A stretch of DNA of 64,000 bases from Gonocerus acuteangulatus (taxonomy: Eukaryota > Arthropoda > Insecta > Hemiptera > Coreidae): positions 27,994,510 to 28,058,509 of the forward strand of contig OX328128.1 of NCBI GenBank assembly GCA_946811695.1. Direction: 5' to 3'. Made by a program: the position numbers and the translations under genes. The notes below the pieces were generated by a model, which worked only from the letters and a program-made list of their open reading frames with translations, searched no databases and was not told the DNA's origin. Below, piece by piece: positions 59,600 to 64,000 of the stretch (position 1 is the first letter of the stretch; each line of letters starts with the position of its first letter).

Positions 59600-59872
59600 A
59601 GTAAGGAGGCGGTACAGAGACTCCCCGTATCTCAAGACCTACTTTTGTGCCACGTTTGGTCAAAATCGGTCAAAAGGTGTAAATTTGTATTAGAAACAGA
59701 CAGACTGACAGCTGATAAGCGATTTTGACGTAGCTTAGTGCTCTCCCCGGATCAAGATCAACCTGTGAGCCAAGGGTGGTCAAAATCGGTCAAACGGTGT
59801 AGATTTGTATAAGGAACAAACACACAAGCAGATAAACAACAGCTTATTTCTATATAGATAGATAGAATAATT
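59600..59872 (-). mobile_element. Helitron-like non-autonomous fragment
   Basis: Minus strand: a TCTATATAGAAATA-type start, then GTTTGTTCCTTATACAAATC and GTTTGACCGATTTTGACCA, with a second diverged unit about 120 bp on. These are the same two tandem units as in the element at 63413-63836. The 3' hairpin end is not present. Confidence 0.5.
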
Positions 59873-60151
59873 TATTATATGAAATCGTTACACGTAAAAC
59901 GACAATAGCTAAACATTCCTTTTTATGTGCCAATAAGGGGAGAGCAGCTGGATATAAGGAAATCGGATGTCCATCCCAAAGAGAAAAGGCAGATGAATTT
60001 CTATATAGATAGATAGAATAATTTATTATATGAAATCGTTACACGTATAACGACAATAGCTAATCATTCCTTTGTATGTGCCAATAAGGGGAGAGCAGCT
60101 GGATATAAGGAAATCGGATGTCCATCCCAAAGAGAAAAGGCAGATGAATTT
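59850..60151. repeat. 151-bp tandem duplication, two units
   Basis: Units 59850-60000 and 60001-60151 are identical except for a few substitutions (for example CGTAAAACGAC / CGTATAACGAC). A third start (TTTCTA) is cut short. It contains GATAGATAGA. Confidence 0.9.
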
Positions 60152-60937
60152 CTAGAAATACTAAGATCTTAGAATAGATAAGAATTCCTGTTATTTCAAT
60201 GCCAAACATCTAGATTTCAATCTGTAATATATGTTAGCATTTATTTATTTTACAAAGTATTATGATTCTAAAATGTTAATTATATAATATATTTTTACTG
60301 ATCCACGGCTTATCTCCTCAGCGGTGTCTTGGTTCGATATTTCGCCAGAATTCCACCTTGGATTCTACTGGGGAAGTTTTTACATCGTTATAAATAAATT
60401 ATGTTGAACTAGAAATGAAAAACCTCGGCCTCAAGAGAACTGCTTATAAGCGTGTTTCCATAAAATGCTAGAAACATTGGAATAGATATTTTTAATATTT
60501 CGAAACTTCCAGATAACAGGATATTCCAGAATATTTAAACATATTTAAGAAAATATACGAAATTTCAAAAATAATGCCTATGTTTGTAGATAAAATATCT
60601 ATTGATAATTCTTTCTCAACTTTAAACATAACCAAAATATATATTTTTTAATTGGTATGATTGTAAAACATGCGAAAGTATTTTTAACTCAATCTGTCAT
60701 TTTGGAGTACGCGCGAAACCAAAATAGTCCCCCCCCCCCCCTCCCCAAGAGAATTGACCTATAAACAGTAAACATACAAACCGCCAGCAAACAAAATAAA
60801 CGCGCTAGTGCGCACGCGCTGCCACCAGCCCATATGTGGGAAGGCCTAGCTTCCCTCCGACCACGCCCCTTCTGGTTATTTTGTTTGCGCAAAAATGTAA
60901 GGACTATGACCTTGAATGTCCGTTGTAGGCTCTTAGT

Positions 60938-62178
60938 ATTTATTATTATTATTAAAACGGGTGCCCGGAGAAAGCCGCACCGAGACCTACAAGGCCTATT
61001 GTGCCACCCGACAAGCCAGCCTGTTACACCAACAGCGCCGTATCCGAGATGAACCTTAATAGAGTCCTAAGGTTCAATTCAGGTAGCCTTCTAGGGTCAT
61101 CTATGAAGTCTGCACTAAAATGCAGGTATCTCTTCGCTACAAGTGCTGGACATCTGCAAATGACATGGTTCGGCGTCACATCGTCTTCAAGGCACAGTCT
61201 GCACCATAGAGTGCAGGGCTGTAGCCCTAGTCAGCCCCATAGAGTGGAGGTGCCGATGAATTCTACAGTGTCCTGTAAGAAGAGCTGTTACTACTCTTAC
61301 CTTAGACCTGCACAGATTGAGGAGATACTCCGACCTCTTCTTGTTCACGAAGGAAAGGAACAACTTCACCTGTCTCTGGGTGGAGCTGCTACACCACTTC
61401 CTCCTATGCTCAGCTTCCGCCCACCTTCTAATGCTTAATCTGGTCACAGCTGGTGCAATCCCACATTGAGGTTCTGGTGACAGGGGGACTGTCGCTGCAC
61501 CGATATTGGCCAACTCGTCAGCTCTTTCATTACCCTGGATACCAGAGTGGCCTGAAACCCACTCTAGTCTGATTTTGTTACGTCGTCCCAGTATGTTCAA
61601 GCTATCCTTGCATTGCTGTACCAGCTTTGACCTGATCGTATTCATGGATTGAGCTCTTATGGCCGCTTGGCTGTCAGAAAATATAGGAAAGCGCTTGTCT
61701 ACGGGAGAGCCGTTGTTCATAAGGTCTGCGCAAGCGCCAATGGCGGTGACTTCAGCTTGGAATACTGTAGCAAACCTCCCCAGTGGCAGGGCAACATTGT
61801 GTGTGGACCCCTGAATCCAAACGCCAGCTCCTGTGCCAGATTCAGTTTTTGAACCGTCAGTGTAGCAGAACCGATCCACCCGGCTTGGTGTTAGCTTGTG
61901 TTCCAGCGATGCTTCCCTCGGCTTAATCACAGTTGTGAAATTTGAGGTGAAGGAGTGTTGGTCCTGAAAGTCCGGTGGCATGCAGAGGATTGGATCCTGC
62001 CAGTTCTTTCGGATAATTGCACAGTGAGCCCCTAAGGTTGGGCAAGGTTTGTGCCCCATAATGGCAAACCTGTAAGCTGTGCACCTGGCTATCTCCTCGA
62101 TATATATCTCTACTGGTTTAAGGTCAAGTAGAATCTCCATAGCTCCCGTCGGTGTGGAACACATTACTCCCGAATAGC
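60938..62178 (-). pseudogene. 5'-truncated LINE (Jockey/I superfamily) with RNase H
   Basis: Minus strand. The RT end is at ~62178-62040 (STPTGAMEILLDLKPVEIYI, the usual TPTAALE...L.PL.I segment). A linker and a near-intact RNase H follow: RFCYTDGSKTESGTGAGVWI, FQAEVTAIGAC, IFSDSQAAIRA and WVSGHSGIQGNERADELANI, which carry the D-E-D-D catalytic set. The frame stops at 61187. A one-base shift restores a CRLCLEDD, H, CRCP zinc-knuckle-like end to ~61023. The 3' terminus carries (TAA)n at 60938-60955. The plus-strand 145-residue frame is its shadow. Confidence 0.82.
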
Positions 62179-62569
62179 GATAAAAAAATACACATATATT
62201 GAAAAAAGTGAAACTTGCTTTCACAACCTAAAATTTAAACGGATGACTGACTAGCAAATAACATTAAACTCATATCAGAATAATGATTTTTTATGTGGGG
62301 TTTAATTCCATCTAGCGGATAAAAAAATGTGTCAGATTTCAGTCGGAAATGAGCAAAACATATTTTTGGCTGTTGGAGTAATCGACTAAATCAAATGTGG
62401 GTAACTACCGGCCCATGGAGGGGATCTGGCCCGCTAGACATTTTCAAAAAAATCCAAACACCTTTTAATTATAATGTTCTACATTTTTTTCAATTTATTT
62501 TGTTATTTTAGTAAATTTCTTTATAGTAATATCGTCTTATTATTTTCTGCCCGATGTCGATCGCTAAAA
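62179..62569. other. Non-coding spacer
   Basis: Nothing recognised except GTGGGTAACTACCGGCCCAT at 62399, resembling a hAT MITE end. Confidence 0.35.
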
Positions 62570-62574
62570 ATTAC

Positions 62575-62650
62575 TTTTTTATTTTTTTTATTTTTATTTA
62601 TTTATTTTTTTTTTACAGCGCATCTACATCTAGGTCATTAGCGCCGAGCT
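62575..62650 (-). repeat. SINE 3' tail fragment
   Basis: Minus strand: GGCGCTAATGACCTAGATG, GATGCGCTGTAAAAAAAA, then (TAAA)n. It is the same tail family as the tRNA-Glu and 5S SINEs. Confidence 0.65.
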
Positions 62651-63412
62651 AAAAATTACTTATTTGCAACTTATTGCAAAATTACAAACTAGTGTTTCCA
62701 GTGGTGCCAACTTAGAAGGAAGCCGAGCGGAATATCAGAGCGAAGGTACGGGAGGAAGTAGAAACAAAAGGAAGAAACAAGAGTATACCCGAGGCTAATT
62801 AGTATTGGCCGGGTGTAGCCCGAGAAGCAGACTGTACCCTAGTGATGTTCGCCGCCAGTGAAGTACAGTCACTCCATCCTACCTCTTTGGAAGGCTTGGA
62901 ATCCTACCTCGCTGGCTACCTCCCTCCTTCCCGCCCGCTCCCACTCCCCCTTATGGAGGGTTTTAAATATCTATTAAGTCAAATCTTGCATAGCCGGCTC
63001 TGATTTATACCCGAGCACCGGGTATTAAATCCAAACGCCCTCTCGGGTTTCAATTTTGTAAAACACGTTTTAACGTTTATTAAAATGTCTAATTTTATGC
63101 GCGCAACCTTTGATATTATAGGTTATGGTATTATTATGAAGGTGGCCACCGATTCCATATTAAGCTTTCAGAAAAAGGATTAATTGCTCACCTTAGAACT
63201 CCGTAATGAAAGGGCTGTATTATAAATTAGCTTGAGTGTAATTTGTTTTCGGAAGCCGCCATATTATGCCACAATATATTACTTTTTTTCAAGATGGACG
63301 GTCTTGATGAATAATATAAATAAGAAATCTGACCTCAGGAACAGCCTCATCGTAGCAAGTTTTTGAAAAATTCATTGCGGTCCGGAATCATAGGTAAGCT
63401 TAATAAACCTAA
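62651..63412. other. Non-coding, locally GC-richer
   Basis: 62700-63060 is markedly less AT-rich (CCTCCCTCCTTCCCGCCCGC) than the rest of the window. No exon or repeat family was recognised. Confidence 0.35.
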
Positions 63413-63457
<45 letters not shown>

Positions 63458-63836
63458 TCTGTCTGTTTGTTCCTTATACAAATCCACACCGTTTGACCGA
63501 TTTTGACCAAACTTGGAACACTGGTAGGTCTTGATACGGGAAGTCTCGTAGGCTAAGTCAAAACCGTCTACCAGCTGTCTGTATGTTTGTTCCATATACA
63601 AATCCACGCCGTTTGACCGATTTTGACCAAACGTGGCACACAGGTAGGTCTTGACACGGGGAGAGTCATAGGCTAGGTTAAAATCGTCTATGGAGATCAC
63701 GAGTTCAAAACAATGAACCCAAATAGTTACAGATTTGCGTTATTAGATTTTAATATTAATTATTTGGTTCCTAATTTATTTTTGCTTTTATAGATGCAGA
63801 GAATAGGTGTAGCGTAGCACGCCGGGAGACAGCTAG
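63413..63836 (+). mobile_element. Candidate non-autonomous Helitron, 424 bp
   Basis: 5' terminus TCTATATATA after an A. 3' terminus GCGTAGCACGC (4-bp stem, 3-nt loop) followed about 10 nt later by CTAG and then T. These are the Helitron signatures: TC start, short hairpin, CTRR end, A|T insertion. The interior has two ~120-bp tandem units (starting near 63468 and 63588) with TATACAAATCCAC and CCGATTTTGACCAAAC. There is no Rep/helicase. The minus-strand 117-residue frame is not a gene. Confidence 0.65.
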
Positions 63837-63879
63837 TATTTAATAAAAATTACTAAAACAGGTTTACAGCTAATACCAA

Positions 63880-64000
63880 AATTGAACGCTAACGGTTGAG
63901 TTAATTGGCTTCCGAGGACACATTTAGCGCGTCTCCTCCCAATATATTGCACGATAATATCGATGGCTCAAATTTGTGTGTATATATAGAATTTATGTTG
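63880..64000. repeat. Start of another TA-centred repeat, cut by window end
   Basis: CGATGGCTCAAATTTGTGTG then (TA)n parallels CGGTGGTTCAAATTTGTATA at 57277. Confidence 0.4.

Noticed and set aside
61001..61438. 145-residue plus-strand reading frame
   Set aside because: Shadow of the minus-strand LINE RNase H and zinc-knuckle region.

Overview
The window is eukaryotic, AT-rich and dense in transposons. It is probably arthropod nuclear DNA. The evidence is spliced genes with GT/AG introns, a ZAD-type zinc-binding domain (a family expanded mainly in arthropods), SINEs, LINEs, Penelope-like, hAT, mariner, pogo and Helitron-like remnants, and long (TA)n tracts. There is no operon structure and no CRISPR. 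I cannot name the species.

Four host genes can be supported. (1) 5.3-12.3 kb, minus: TIMMDC1, a mitochondrial complex I assembly factor. All six coding exons were assembled by hand, and a second, diverged copy of the last coding exon lies 2.2 kb further downstream. (2) 12.98-13.79 kb, minus: an intact, intronless EB1 (MAPRE) microtubule plus-end protein. (3) 14.04-30.23 kb, plus: a six-exon gene for a 280-residue ZAD protein without C2H2 fingers. It is divergent from EB1 across 241 bp, and its 11.4-kb second intron is full of transposon palindromes. (4) 41.2-47.8 kb, minus: a Frizzled receptor whose last four coding exons (half of the CRD, seven membrane segments, KTxxxW) are intact. Its first coding exon was not found.

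The rest is repeats. 0.2-5.3 kb holds a fold-back element and nothing genic. 14.9-25 kb (inside the ZAD gene) holds a 2.2-kb near-perfect palindrome, then a 6.3-kb inverted repeat enclosing hAT remnants and a decayed LINE, and a Penelope-like element with YVDD and GIY-YIG parts. 26-41 kb holds MITEs, a mariner scrap, a pogo-type MITE, a pogo/Tigger helix-turn-helix remnant, SINEs and a 1.8-kb element with long terminal inverted repeats. 43-55 kb, in and beyond the Frizzled introns, holds two copies of a ~1-kb repeat made of ~145-bp monomers. 52-64 kb holds microsatellites, a 95-bp x3 and a 151-bp x2 tandem repeat, a 5S rRNA-derived SINE, a 5'-truncated LINE with RNase H, and a non-autonomous Helitron candidate.

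The host genes have no evident shared pathway. The most interesting signals are the duplicated TIMMDC1 terminal exon, the stacked inverted repeats in the ZAD intron, and SINEs with tRNA-Glu-like and 5S-like heads on a similar tail. All calls rest on reading motifs and splice sites by eye. No alignment or database search was run.
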